This document shows, in pieces, positions 23,065-33,674 of a stretch of DNA of 64,000 nucleotides (its first letter is position 1; each line of letters starts with the position of its first letter). The notes under the pieces were generated by a model, which worked only from the letters and a program-made list of their open reading frames with translations, was not told where the DNA came from and did no database searches. Source of the DNA: Absidia repens (taxonomy: Eukaryota; Mucoromycota; Mucoromycetes; Mucorales; Cunninghamellaceae); NCBI GenBank assembly GCA_002105175.1, contig MCGE01000003.1:2243001-2307000 (forward strand). Reading direction: 5' to 3'. A program made the position numbers and the translations under genes.

Positions 23065-23541
23065 ATTCATTATTTATTAGTTTATTAGTTTACCATTCTC
23101 TTTTTCTCTCTTTTTTTTTTCAACTAGTATTGCTATTTATTTATCATTCCTATTATTATCCATCTTCCTTTATATATTCCCCTTTGCTAGAATCAAATTC
23201 CCCCTCTATTTTATTTGACAAATTCAATAAAAAACAAATCCAGTAACAACTTTGACTACTGAATATATGCGATATTGTAATTGATGATGATTTTTTTTTT
23301 ATTACAAGACAAATGATATAAATATATGTACAAGACAATAAAACTAGAGGGAGGAATATTTGTGTGAGCATGTGAGTGTATGAGTGTGTGTACTATACTA
23401 TTGTGTATGTGTGGAAGGGTGGTGGCAGAGGGTAGTGAATGACTATAGTTGGACAGGATGACTGTGGAGGTGGACAAGGGGGGCAGGGTGGGATTTGAAT
23501 CAACCCAAAGGGAAAAAAAAAAAAAAATAGCGAGAATGATT
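23065..23541. other. Convergent intergenic region
   Basis: 3' flank of the kinase gene and of the small minus-strand gene. AATAAA occurs at about 23225. An A-run at 23513-23527 precedes the small gene's stop. Nothing else is seen. Confidence 0.6.
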
Positions 23542-23835
23542 TTATAACTTGGGACCCATGGGATGAACTGAGTGTACTGGAACATAGCCATAAAATATAG
23601 GGCTTGAGACAGAAGCATCAAAATTGCCGATCGGATTGGCGTTATAGGATTGTTGTTGTTGTTGTTGCTGCTGCTGTTGCTGCATATACCTTCGTTGTGT
23701 GTGATGTGGGGAGGTTGGTGGCATAGGCATCATGGGTTGAGACGGCTGACCAAACGCTGGATGATGTTTAGATGAATCGTATGGAAGTGGTCTATTTGTC
23801 AAGGTGGGATTTTGTCGAGTGAGATGGGGATACAT
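23542..23835 (-). CDS. Small Gln/Pro-rich hypothetical protein
   Basis: Open frame of about 97 residues from the ATG at 23835 (MYPHLTRQNPTLTNRPLPY) to TAA at 23542. It has a Pro/Met/His-rich N-terminal half (QPMMPMPPTSPHHTQ), an 11-residue Gln run, and a C-terminus ending VHSVHPMGPKL. No domain is recognised. Just upstream the minus strand reads CCTTGTTTACAG, a good splice acceptor, so this may be the last exon of a longer gene, or a leader intron may precede it. I found no convincing upstream coding exon in 23.88-24.34 kb. Composition resembles low-complexity parts of other genes here. Confidence 0.4.
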   Translation of the reverse strand: MYPHLTRQNPTLTNRPLPYDSSKHHPAFGQPSQPMMPMPPTSPHHTQRRYMQQQQQQQQQQQSYNANPIGNFDASVSSPIFYGYVPVHSVHPMGPKL

Positions 23836-24341
23836 GATCAAGTACGTGGGAGCTGTAAACAAGGGAAAAAGACGCACGAAAAAAAAAGAGAGAAAGAAAT
23901 CGAGTGGAGATGGAAAAAAAAGGCAAAAAAGGCAAAAAAAAATCCTTTATTAGAAATCAGAAGAGTACAAAGAAATACTGAGAATGCTAAATACTATTGA
24001 TAATAATTCCTAACTAAATGTAAGGTCCTGCATTTGCAAATCAATGAGATTCTATTTGTTTGTGCTGAGTAAATCATCCAGTTAAGCAAGAGAGAGAGAG
24101 CCAGTAAGTGGGAGAGTAAGGACCAGACGGAACCGCGTAGATACAATTGGTGAGGGAAAGGAAGGCCCCAGTGAGAGTCAGTCAGCCAACCACTGACTTC
24201 CGGTGAAAACCACCACTAAGAATAACAAATAAAAAATCCACATTCACATATATGCGCTGCAGAGTCCTTCCAACGTAGGCCGTTGCTAACGTCATTTATC
24301 CACACAGGCAACCCCACCTTCCTCTTTGGTACGATCCCACG
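23836..24341. other. Gap between two small minus-strand genes
   Basis: Purine-rich near 23880-23945, then mixed sequence without a supported frame. It may hold promoter or untranslated exon sequence of the 23.5 kb gene. Confidence 0.4.
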
Positions 24342-24641
24342 TTAGTCATCTTGTATATCCATGCCATCAGCGCCATCATCGTCAGTTTCGAATTCCAAAA
24401 GATCGTCATCGTCCATGTTAAACGCACCATCAAGATCAAACAACAGAATAATGAGCAAAAGCATAGGAAGCACAACCTTGGGACGAATAATTTGCTTGCT
24501 AAACTGTATCATGATATTGGCAAGGTAAGTGGGCGGCGTTGATGTCGTACTAACGGTGGCCGTCATGGGTGTCACACTCATGGTGCCAGTTGCCGAGGCG
24601 ATCTTTTTCAATCGAGAAGACAAGAAACTATTAAATCCCAT
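24342..24641 (-). CDS. Small single-pass membrane protein with acidic C-terminal tail
   Basis: Single-exon frame of 99 residues from MGFNSFLSSRLKKIASATG to a Asp-rich end. Features: basic, amphipathic-looking N-terminus (SSRLKKIASATG), a Thr/Ser/Pro stretch, then one hydrophobic segment at about residues 53-67 (VVLPMLLLIILLF) preceded by KQIIRPK. The tail carries about fifteen Asp/Glu (MDDDDLLEFETDDDGADG). The charge pattern (basic before, acidic after the segment) suggests the tail faces the lumen or outside by the positive-inside rule. I do not recognise a family. Small tail-anchored or mitochondrial outer-membrane proteins have similar size. A polypyrimidine run lies upstream on the coding strand, at about 24658-24720. 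Confidence 0.5.
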   Translation of the reverse strand: MGFNSFLSSRLKKIASATGTMSVTPMTATVSTTSTPPTYLANIMIQFSKQIIRPKVVLPMLLLIILLFDLDGAFNMDDDDLLEFETDDDGADGMDIQDD

Positions 24642-25494
24642 GCTTTCATATGAGAGAAAAAAAGAAAAAAAAAAAAAGAAAGAAAGGAAGAAGGAAAGGC
24701 TAAAAAAGAAAAAAAAGCATTTGACGGAGAGTGATTTCTGTTGACCAGGCCTTCCCCGCCAACCAACCCCACTTTTTTTTTCCCCAGATCCCAGCACAAT
24801 CAATACGACATTGATCGAATACGATACAATAATAATAGTAATAATAGAGTTTCGCTTTTATTGAATGATTAGCTATAATAAAAGTAAAAAAGAGGAAAAG
24901 GGGTATAAAATATGGTAAGGATGAGTTACATAAGGTACAAATAATAACAGTCATAAGGGGCGTATGAGTCAATGGAAGCAAATGGCAGGGAGTGTTTTTG
25001 AGCTACTTTTTTTTGGGTTCTTCAGGTTCAGCATTTTATTCAAACTATCATGCTTTTAGTACAGCAATCGACTCGGAATTTGTTCGTGAATTTGGTATGT
25101 TGACAAGGTTGTTTCAAACAATCCAGTTCCATACAGGACCGAGCTAGTTGTTCGTAAGTTGAAAAGAGCACCATACGGGTCCCATTTTGAAAAAAAAAAT
25201 TGATGAAACAATAAAATATGGCTTACTGACACCCTGAGCAACAACTATGACTTTGTTTGTCACACACACCACATAGTAGAATAGCTTGCCACTTACTGTT
25301 TATTCAAGCATATATAAAAAAAATGTGAGTACCAAAATACAACATCTTCATAAGTAGCGCTTACAAAATTTTTCTGGCGCGCGAAACACTTTAGACCTTC
25401 ATTCACTTTAAAAACAAATATAATAATAAGGTATACGAAGAAACAAGGGATTCCATCTTGTACAGGAGACAAGCCAAATACTCACAGAAAATAT
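24642..25494. other. Intergenic, no supported gene
   Basis: A-rich upstream of the small membrane-protein gene, then mixed AT-rich DNA. No open frame with family resemblance. Confidence 0.5.
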
Positions 25495-26191
25495 TTCAAA
25501 TCCCGCCCACGTGAATTTTATTTACTCCCAATATTTTTTTTTTCATTTTCTTCTTTTCCTTCTTTTTTCGTCATTCAACTTCTATGAGGTAATTTTGGAC
25601 TTAGAATATCAGGACTAATTTAGAAGGTTTTTTAGCTCAGGGATTACAACATGCATGGGGAAACCCTTTCATTTAGGATTCAGGATCTGAAGGCAGAATT
25701 AGTTGATTTTTGAAGCCTTCATTGGTTTCGTTTAGTATTAGGTTGTTCATAGTTTATATCTTTATTCGAATAAAATATGTCTATTTTTACTTTCGCTAAT
25801 GGAAAATACTCTATTTCTCTCTTCCAAGTCTTGTGCAGTAGATCCCTTTTTACGACCGTCCCTAGATTAGTGCAGACCTTGTTACGTTTCAATAAACTAT
25901 TTCCTTTCAGTTTTTCCCCATACCTTGTCCTGTACATACAATATAGTTAATCCCTTTTTAAAATCGTCGTTTTGTATTGGCGTTGACCATTCGTCAGATC
26001 CCCAATTAGTGTCCCCCATTCCTCCTCCAGTAAATCCCTCCATCAAATCCCTTGCCACAATAAACCTTCGCCTTTAGTTTAGTATATAGCGATATTCTTC
26101 AATAAAAATATGCTTTTTTATTGTCCATCTCCTTTTGAACCATCAGATCGTGAATGATGTTGCTATTGTATTTGTTTTGTGAGTGTCTACA

Positions 26192-26222
<31 letters not shown>

Positions 26223-26400
26223 CTAGGCTGTGTAATACATGTAGCCACATCTATGGAGTATTCTCTCCTGCATTTTGTCCTCCTCTATAACTGTTTGCAT
26301 CTCCTCCCTCCCCTAGAGACCCAACGACTGGTTGACGGCTCTAGGTCACTTAACGTGAATGGTGACCCTATTTCCCGCTCTATCATTTATATTAAACAAC
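25495..26400 (+). repeat. Dispersed repeat family A, copy A3
   Basis: Head TTCAAATCCCGCCCACGTG at 25495-25513, pyrimidine tract, core GGGGAAACCCTTTCATTTAG near 25657, then sub-blocks with AATAAAATATG, CAATAAACTAT and CAATAAAAATATG (about 25768, 25890, 26100). A TTTTGTGAGTGTCTAC block precedes a (TA)n tract at 26195-26222, and GACTGGTTGACGGCTCTAGG at about 26327 is near the end. The order is the same as in A2 and A4. Confidence 0.85.
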
Positions 26401-26936
26401 CTCGGATGCACCGCTAGCGTAGTCTCCAAAAGCTACACATATTGTATACATCCAGTTTGCTATTACTTTCATCTCATTTTTATTTCTTCGCATATGGTAT
26501 AATAAAAATAAAAAAAAAAGAAACATAAAGTCCATATTGAAGCCAGTTTAGGTTCCGTTTAATCCCCCATCCCTGACCCCCAACAGATACTTTTATTTTT
26601 GAAGTGTGAGATATCAAGGCAAAACAGTACAACGTAGGCACTGGAATAGTTTATTTGGTACATAAGACACAGAAGTGAATCAAATCATCTAAACTGAAGG
26701 TATTAAACTAAACTAAGTAAGGTCTTCATCGTCGCCTTAATTCAGAATCAATGATCGCTCGCGAGTGATGAGCCGTCGGCAATCAGAATCAGCGACCAAA
26801 TTGCACAAACAAGTGTAATAGCCAATTAAAAGCTGTGATTAGTATCAAACAATATTTCCATGTATCTCTTTTTTGACCAACATTACCTTGGTAAAATAGA
26901 GGATCGGTTTTAAGCAAACGCAGTTACGCATCAGTT
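26401..26936. other. Intergenic, no supported gene
   Basis: AT-rich sequence with no family resemblance, leading into the motif cluster at 26937. Confidence 0.5.
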
Positions 26937-27258
26937 GCGTACATCATACTACAAGAAATAGTAACCATATTCATGAGAAAACCAATCCTACCTCCGAGTT
27001 TTCAGTCACCAGGCAAGTATCAGAAGCAAGCACTGACCCTTTGCGTACATCATACTACAATGGTTGGAATGAATCGATTCGTTACGTACATCATACTGCA
27101 ATAAAATGCGATCCACCCGCACTTGCCCAGTTCCTATCAAAAATGGCGACGGTCACCATTAAGGACACACCCAGGCCAACATTATGACAAACCATTGCTG
27201 TTATCATTTGCGTACATAATACTACAACTGAAGGCCCCCTACGTACACCATACTGTAA
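26937..27258 (+). repeat. Cluster of five direct 18-base motifs (GCGTACATCATACTACAA)
   Basis: The motif occurs at 26937 and 27043 (identical), 27084 (TACGTACATCATACTGCA), 27210 (GCGTACATAATACTACAA) and 27241 (ACGTACACCATACTGTAA), all in the same orientation, at spacings of 106, 41, 126 and 31 bases. The intervening DNA is unrelated. Irregular spacing excludes a simple tandem repeat. It is compatible with subterminal repeats of a transposable element or a binding-site cluster. It lies just left of the decayed coding sequences at 27.6-30.1 kb. Confidence 0.8.
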
Positions 27259-27610
27259 GAGACATAGGCAATAGTCGCCACAAGTTGACCTTCCCAAATC
27301 TACTTTGCCCAAACGGACTTGGAAAAAAAGTGAGTGGATTGCAGCAATCTTCTTCAATATTCTATCAATCATTTAAATACCTTGTTGTTGTTATTGGTGT
27401 GGATAGAAGGCTATTTATATATTTTGGTTGCTGTGAGTGGCCCTGAGACTACTAGAATCATAAGAATGCCGATAGGAAAAGAAGAGCACTGAATTTTTAT
27501 TTTATTTCGCCCTGTCCCTCTAAAAAAAAAAATCGATTCATTCTCCGAAACAAAATCCTTTGAAAAACATATGCGCATCGTTTTCATTTTTTTTTCTTTT
27601 TCTTAATAGT

Positions 27611-28345
27611 ATGGCAGACGAATTACATGCCTACGCGATCTGGAAGCGTTCCCGAGGCGAAACCGTCGTGCTCTCTCAATTTATAAACAATTACTTTGAT
27701 ACTGTGGCAAGTTACGACTAGACCAAGTGAAACGTAGCCAGTGTATGGTTGTGCTGGTGAGGGACACGGTACAATTGTTGGGTCGTTATGGATAACCGCG
27801 TACTTGATATGTGTGGATGATGACCAATGAGAAATACGACAACGGTCAGCAAAAAATCAACAAAATGCAGCTCTGGTTGACCATGATCGTCGGGTTAGTG
27901 GACCAAGCATCGATGGTATCTGTACTCATTGGAACAGCGGATTCGAAATCTCGATAGTGGAATTGTCAGGCTCAAATAGATCACCTGTCTATGGACACTT
28001 TTTGGATGATCGGAACAAGATGGCAAAGAATTTAGCAACTCTATCGCTCATCCTGCATTGACAACTTTTGGAAAACTGGAGTTGGTTGCACTACAATTTT
28101 ACGGTAAGAATGAAAAACAAAATCAAAACAAAGTCATATTGAGCAACGCAATAACCTGCTTCTCTTCTTCCTTCTTTTCAATAGATAATACGTAAACTTT
28201 GGAGCATTCTACAATTAATTGTATGAGATATGGATGGTTGGTTGGCATGTCTATGTGTTTGACTGTGAAGACGTGGTGAATCTTCCTACCAGAACAACGC
28301 ATTGTACAAGGAAATCGGCCAACATGATGAAGTGGTTTTGGAAAA
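27611..28345 (+). pseudogene. Decayed coding fragments of unknown protein
   Basis: Three protein-like pieces occur in different frames: from the ATG at 27611, MADELHAYAIWKRSRG and SQFINNYFDTV, ending in a stop at about 27720; then DGKEFSNSIAHPALTTF and KLELVALQFY at about 28017-28102, followed by a GT-AG intron-like gap; then ESSYQNNALYKEIGQ and DEVVLENK at about 28275-28350. Stops and frameshifts separate them. The composition is more protein-like than the surrounding DNA. The family is not recognised. By position they may have belonged to the same element as the zinc knuckle and endonuclease parts downstream. Confidence 0.45.
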
Positions 28346-28413
28346 TAAACGTAAGCAGCTGCCCCGTATGAAATTATTCATTCTCACTGATTGGCACCCC
28401 CCCTTTTTTTTAG

Positions 28414-28735
28414 ACAACCCTTCAAGACAATCAAACACTACTTGACCTCTGTCACCTCTTCATCTGCTCCAACTACATCTTCCGCTGCCTCTGTCGCTTC
28501 TTCCTCTGCCTTTGCTGCCTCTTCCTCCGCTCCACTTTGCAGGTATTGCAAGAAGGTACCTTACACCATTGGCCACAAGTGTCAAGAAGGTCGTGAATAC
28601 TTTGCGGCACGCAATGCTCGCCTCAATGCCCTAGATGTCAGCCACCCTGCCGACACAGAGATGGACAACTACGCTGCCTCTTTGAATGCACTGGCTATCG
28701 AAGCTCAGCTCGATAACATCGAAGGTAAAACTAAA
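28414..28735 (+). pseudogene. Zinc-knuckle fragment, retroelement Gag-like
   Basis: After a T-rich AG acceptor at about 28413 a frame reads QPFKTIKHYLTSVTSSS, then an Ala/Ser-rich linker, then LCRYCKKVPYTIGHKCQEGR and ARNARLNALD, up to EAQLDNIE. The CxxC..GHxxC pattern resembles zinc knuckles of Gag proteins of fungal LTR retroelements; it could also be another CCHC protein. The frame then runs into A-rich sequence with a donor-like GTAAAA. There is no start codon and no intact continuation, so it is treated as a fragment of a mobile element. Confidence 0.45.
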
Positions 28736-28797
28736 AATAAAAACAAAAAAGTCTATTGCCACAGCATGATCACAAACTTGCCCTCAACTAAAAAATA

Positions 28798-29511
28798 CGT
28801 TTTTCCACTTCTTCGACAGAATAAGCAAGCGTTTGCCCTTTGTGTCACAAGTGAACAACATTGCCTGGTTGGTAGGTGTCTGGATAGGCGATGGAACAAG
28901 CATTCGTCCCAAAATTGCTGTCAATATTAACGACCACGATGAAATAGAAAGAATTCAAGATATCACTGTGGCAATGGGATTGAAACGACCAAAACTCACG
29001 CACGCTGGAGGCTTACCAGATAACAAGGGCGGTCATTTGTACATGGCGGGAAAAGCAGGTCAACTCAACTGTTTTTGGCACCTTATTCGGCTACTGAGTA
29101 TGGGAACGCAAGGAAGCAAGACGCTGCCAATGTGGTTTTCATCTGAAAAAATCATCATTCGTGAAAATTTATTAGCGGGTATCATTGACTCTGACGGCAG
29201 TGTACGGGCGTACTGGTGGTGGCAATAGTGTCGACTTGCATGAAGATGAAGGAGACTTGGAATCTATTCGAACGGCTGACATCAAGGCTGCTTGGAGTCT
29301 CTACCAAGATGTTGACGTGACCACAATTTGCTCTGGCATTGCGGATGGCATGGTTGCGCTAGCGCGGTCGCTTGGGATTGGATTTTCAATGGGCTATCGA
29401 GAAGAATTCCTACAGGATGGAGGAAACTGGAAACGGCAACATACTGTGCGGATGAAGCCATGTGGGGCGTTGACGACTGTGCTCTCTTTAGTATACTTCC
29501 CATATTTTTAG
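28798..29511 (+). pseudogene. Broken HO / VMA-intein-type LAGLIDADG homing endonuclease
   Basis: One frame reads FFDRISKRLPFVSQVNNIAW then WLVGVWIGDG at 28864-28893, the first dodecapeptide motif. It goes on through a SIRPKIAVNINDHDEIERIQ segment and a LPMWFSSEKIIIRENL segment to LLAGIIDSDG at about 29170-29199, the second motif. Both motifs keep their acidic residue. Just after, near 29205-29215, the frame shifts: the next part (DVTTICSGIADGMVALARSL at about 29313-29372, then VRMKPCGALTTVLS) lies in another frame. The order matches the endonuclease part of yeast VMA1 intein and HO. The N-terminal Hint half is not seen upstream, and the gene is clearly not intact. Confidence 0.75.
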
Positions 29512-29648
29512 TATAAAAACCCACTGTCATTTTATTTAATAAAAACCATATCTGTTATATCACTTACTTGATTGACTCTATTACCTTTACAAACTATTAC
29601 ATTTTTTTAAGTGAATATTTTATTTTTTAAACAAACTACATTATCAAC

Positions 29649-29831
29649 ATGCCTGATACTACCCGTCAATCTGCCTCTAACGTCTCCTCTGCTTCCATTG
29701 TCCCTGCCCCTGAAGTCAATGCAAAAAAAAGACCGGCACCAAAAACCAGTTACCGACTGCCTTTGGAATACAAGTTTAAAACTATCGAACATTGCCTGGA
29801 TTCCCTCCTTGAAGAACTTTTTAAAAAGTGA
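29649..29831 (+). other. Short open frame between endonuclease fragments
   Basis: MPDTTRQSASNVSSASIV to LDSLLEELFKK then TGA. The same frame stays open past the stop (GKSPYKVEGEPSAENTV, NSFPNKYIPSIVTKF). It interrupts the expected path of the endonuclease between its VLS block and its C-terminal block. The family is unknown. Its FKTIEHCLDS resembles FKTIKHYLTS at 28.42 kb, hinting at a duplicated segment. Confidence 0.3.
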
Positions 29832-29935
29832 GGCAAAAGTCCGTACAAGGTAGAAGGCGAGCCTAGTGCTGAAAACACGGTTTTGGTGAACTCTTTCCCC
29901 AACAAGTACATTCCAAGTATAGTGACGAAATTTGA

Positions 29936-30097
29936 AAATTTTGGTTTGCTTCAGAAAGATGCCGTAAAAATGATCAAAACAACAAAATCAAGGATTGTAC
30001 AACCACAAGTCAGCAACAACAGTACATTGGCTTTGAATTGGAAGATGGCTCAGATCATTTGTTCATGCTTGCAAATAATGCTCATGTACATGTTTAA
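29936..30097 (+). pseudogene. C-terminal Hint-like fragment of HO/intein-type protein
   Basis: In one frame the DNA reads KFWFASERCRKND, then YIGFELEDGSDHLFMLANNA and HVHV before TAA at 30095. This matches the C-terminal block of VMA-type inteins and HO, where a YxGxxL-DGxxxFLL strand pair leads to the C-terminal junction. The final residues HV replace the His-Asn of splicing inteins, so splicing competence is not expected. Upstream an in-frame TGA precedes the block. A run of about 36 A follows at 30106-30141. Confidence 0.65.
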
Positions 30098-30102
30098 GGT
30101 AA

Positions 30103-30105
<3 letters not shown>

Positions 30106-30141
<36 letters not shown>
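30106..30141. repeat. Poly(A) run after endonuclease fragment
   Basis: About 36 consecutive A only a few bases after the stop of the Hint-like fragment. It could be a retroposition tail or one of the many A-runs in this genome. Confidence 0.7.
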
Positions 30142-30143
<2 letters not shown>

Positions 30144-30228
30144 ACCTTCTGACTAACTTCATTGTTATTATTATTGATATCTTTGATCTAATCTTCAGAC
30201 TGGTGTATTTATTGTATCATAGCTTGTA

Positions 30229-30262
<34 letters not shown>

Positions 30263-30935
30263 GTTATTATTATTATTTCATCAAACTGAAATAAAACTCG
30301 TTGTACATATTGCAGTAGAAATGATATTATGTGAGTGCAGGCTTTTCACCCCCTCCCCGCAGTTTTATCTCTCTCTCTCTTTATAGTGCGAACAGTTTAT
30401 AACCTAAATGAACATTAATTGTCACAATTTTTTTTTGTCTTTTTTCCTCAACTCAACAACCAATTTAACAGCATTTACCATTTACATGGGACGATGAAAT
30501 GGAGCCGTACCTGGAGCAAGGACTGGTTAGATTATTTTGCGTTAGCACATAGATCATGAATTAGTTTAGTACATTTATATCCCCTGTTTTTATATTACTG
30601 AATAAACGCTCTGGCGCTCCGCTGGAGCTTTTGGAAATCTTTGGATTTACTGCGTGTCACAGTTTTTTATTAAAGTGTGGGTTTCGATGGGATGGGATTA
30701 AAGCCTCCGCCATTTCGCACTTTGGTGGGCGGCCCCTTGGGGCCCGACCGTCGTGCTCAGCGCGTCGTCAATGGGTTCTTTTTTGTGTGCTGAAATAATA
30801 GGTTACTGGAAAGGCGTCAGAGAGATTAGAGATTGATTATGTAGGGGTTGCGACTGCCTTTCCACTGGAAATAAAACGAATTATGCACTATGGTAATTAT
30901 GGGGATTGCCCCTTCCCTGATTTTTGACATAAAAA
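30142..30935. other. Intergenic with (ATT)n and a GC-richer patch
   Basis: An (ATT)n array lies at about 30233-30278. At about 30605-30775 the base composition rises locally, with short inverted repeats (GGCCCC-TT-GGGGCC at about 30732) unlike the flanks. No gene is recognised. Confidence 0.45.
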
Positions 30936-31290
30936 AAAAAGGCTGGATGATTCAGGCTCCGCATTTTGCTTTCTATTTTTTTGGGCCCTCATTTTTTTTC
31001 CCTCTCTTTTTCTTTCTTTTTTATTTTTTTCCTTCATGAAAGTCTGAATGATATGATGGCAAGGCTCATTGGGGAACTGGTGATCTAGGATTAGTGTTAG
31101 AACTTGAATTAGGGGCGTTAAAAAAAACGCAAAACAAACATCATGGGGAAACGCTTTCATTTTGGATGAAGGATTTGGGAACGACAGTAGATTAGCGCTC
31201 ATTAGTTTAGTAATAGTTTGTCATCGTTTGTATCTACGACTGAATAAATATGTTCTTTTTATTATAATTAGTATCTCTGTTGTACGTTTA
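30936..31290 (+). repeat. Dispersed repeat family A, diverged copy A7
   Basis: Pyrimidine tract (30970-31040), GATCTAGGATTAGTGTTAGA, core ATGGGGAAACGCTTTCATTT near 31142, then TAGTTTAGTAATAGTTTGTC and GAATAAATATGTTCTTTTTA. The order is that of the other copies, but the head is missing and divergence is higher. Confidence 0.6.
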
Positions 31291-31336
31291 CTTGATGAGC
31301 TTCATCGAATGTGTATTACATATGCATAAAAAAAAA

Positions 31337-31368
<32 letters not shown>

Positions 31369-32398
31369 GAAAAAGGAATGGATTGCGTATTATGGAGATT
31401 TCTTCTACCAAGTCTATAAGTTTGTGCGTAGAAAGGAAAACAGGGATGTGTTTGTGTGAAAAAACAGCTATTACAGTGTATTTTATTGTGGTGGGGTATG
31501 TTGAATAAAAAACGATATACCTTGTTGATCACTTTTATGCATGTATGGATATTATGTTGATATTTTGTCCCTGCTTATATATGATACTTAGTTTATAATG
31601 AGAAGACAAAAAAGTATTTATTGGAAGTGAAAAATTAATCAAGATGACATGGTTGTATGAAACAAGTTGACGCCCTTTTTTCTTTCGGTGATGTTGCTCT
31701 TCTTCTCATGGTTTTTGCAAGCCACAAAATATCAGTGGCCAGCTTTGCCCCTGGCAACCGAGCTATATTGCACAGAGAATTGTCTTAATTATAAATTTCC
31801 ACCCCTCACAACCTGGACCAGCCAACTTTAAATGCCAAAGGCTATTTTTTTTATTATTATGAAAGTTGATAAAAATATACGGATTCATTTTTTCCATGAT
31901 CTACACTATTCAAATCCGTATTAAAAAAAAATCACCACCAAAAAAAAAAAAAAAAAAAAAACCTTAGGGTTTCAAGATTGATGTCGGGATATTTAAATTA
32001 TAAACTGTTAGCACCATATATAAGAGACAAGTATAATAAAGACAAGAGATAAAGTATTTTATTCAAAAAGAATCAATAGATTGAAAAATAAAAATACAAA
32101 ATCGACAACATCCGTGCGCTGTAATTAAACAGATCCGTTCAATGGGTATAATCTCAGCACAAGTTTAAAAATTAAACAAGGCACCCCAAGTGTCAAAGTG
32201 TATTTCGAAGGTAAAAAAAAATAAAATGGTAGTTTTCGGTATTTGTTGTTGTTGTGAGTTTGGTTCAGTTGAGATCATCCATACCTATAAAAAATAAAAA
32301 GAGAAGATCGCAAAGCCAGACATCCAACAGACGTAGCCCATTTGTGTATTTCCATTTTCCAAAATCCAAAGAATTCTTGTGTTTGTCAATCAAAATCA
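31291..32398. other. Intergenic upstream-free region, 3' flank of THI4
   Basis: A (TA)n tract at about 31346-31368 and an A20-type run near 31940-31960. No supported gene. The rightmost ~200 bases are the 3' flank of THI4. Confidence 0.5.

Positions 32399-33674
<1,276 letters not shown>

Noticed and set aside
26937..27258. CRISPR-like array
   Set aside because: Repeats are few, spacings range from 31 to 126 bases, and the DNA is a eukaryotic nuclear sequence.
29883..30152. 89-residue frame ending in a Lys run
   Set aside because: The Lys run is the poly(A) tract, and the overlapping frame has the better-supported Hint-like block.
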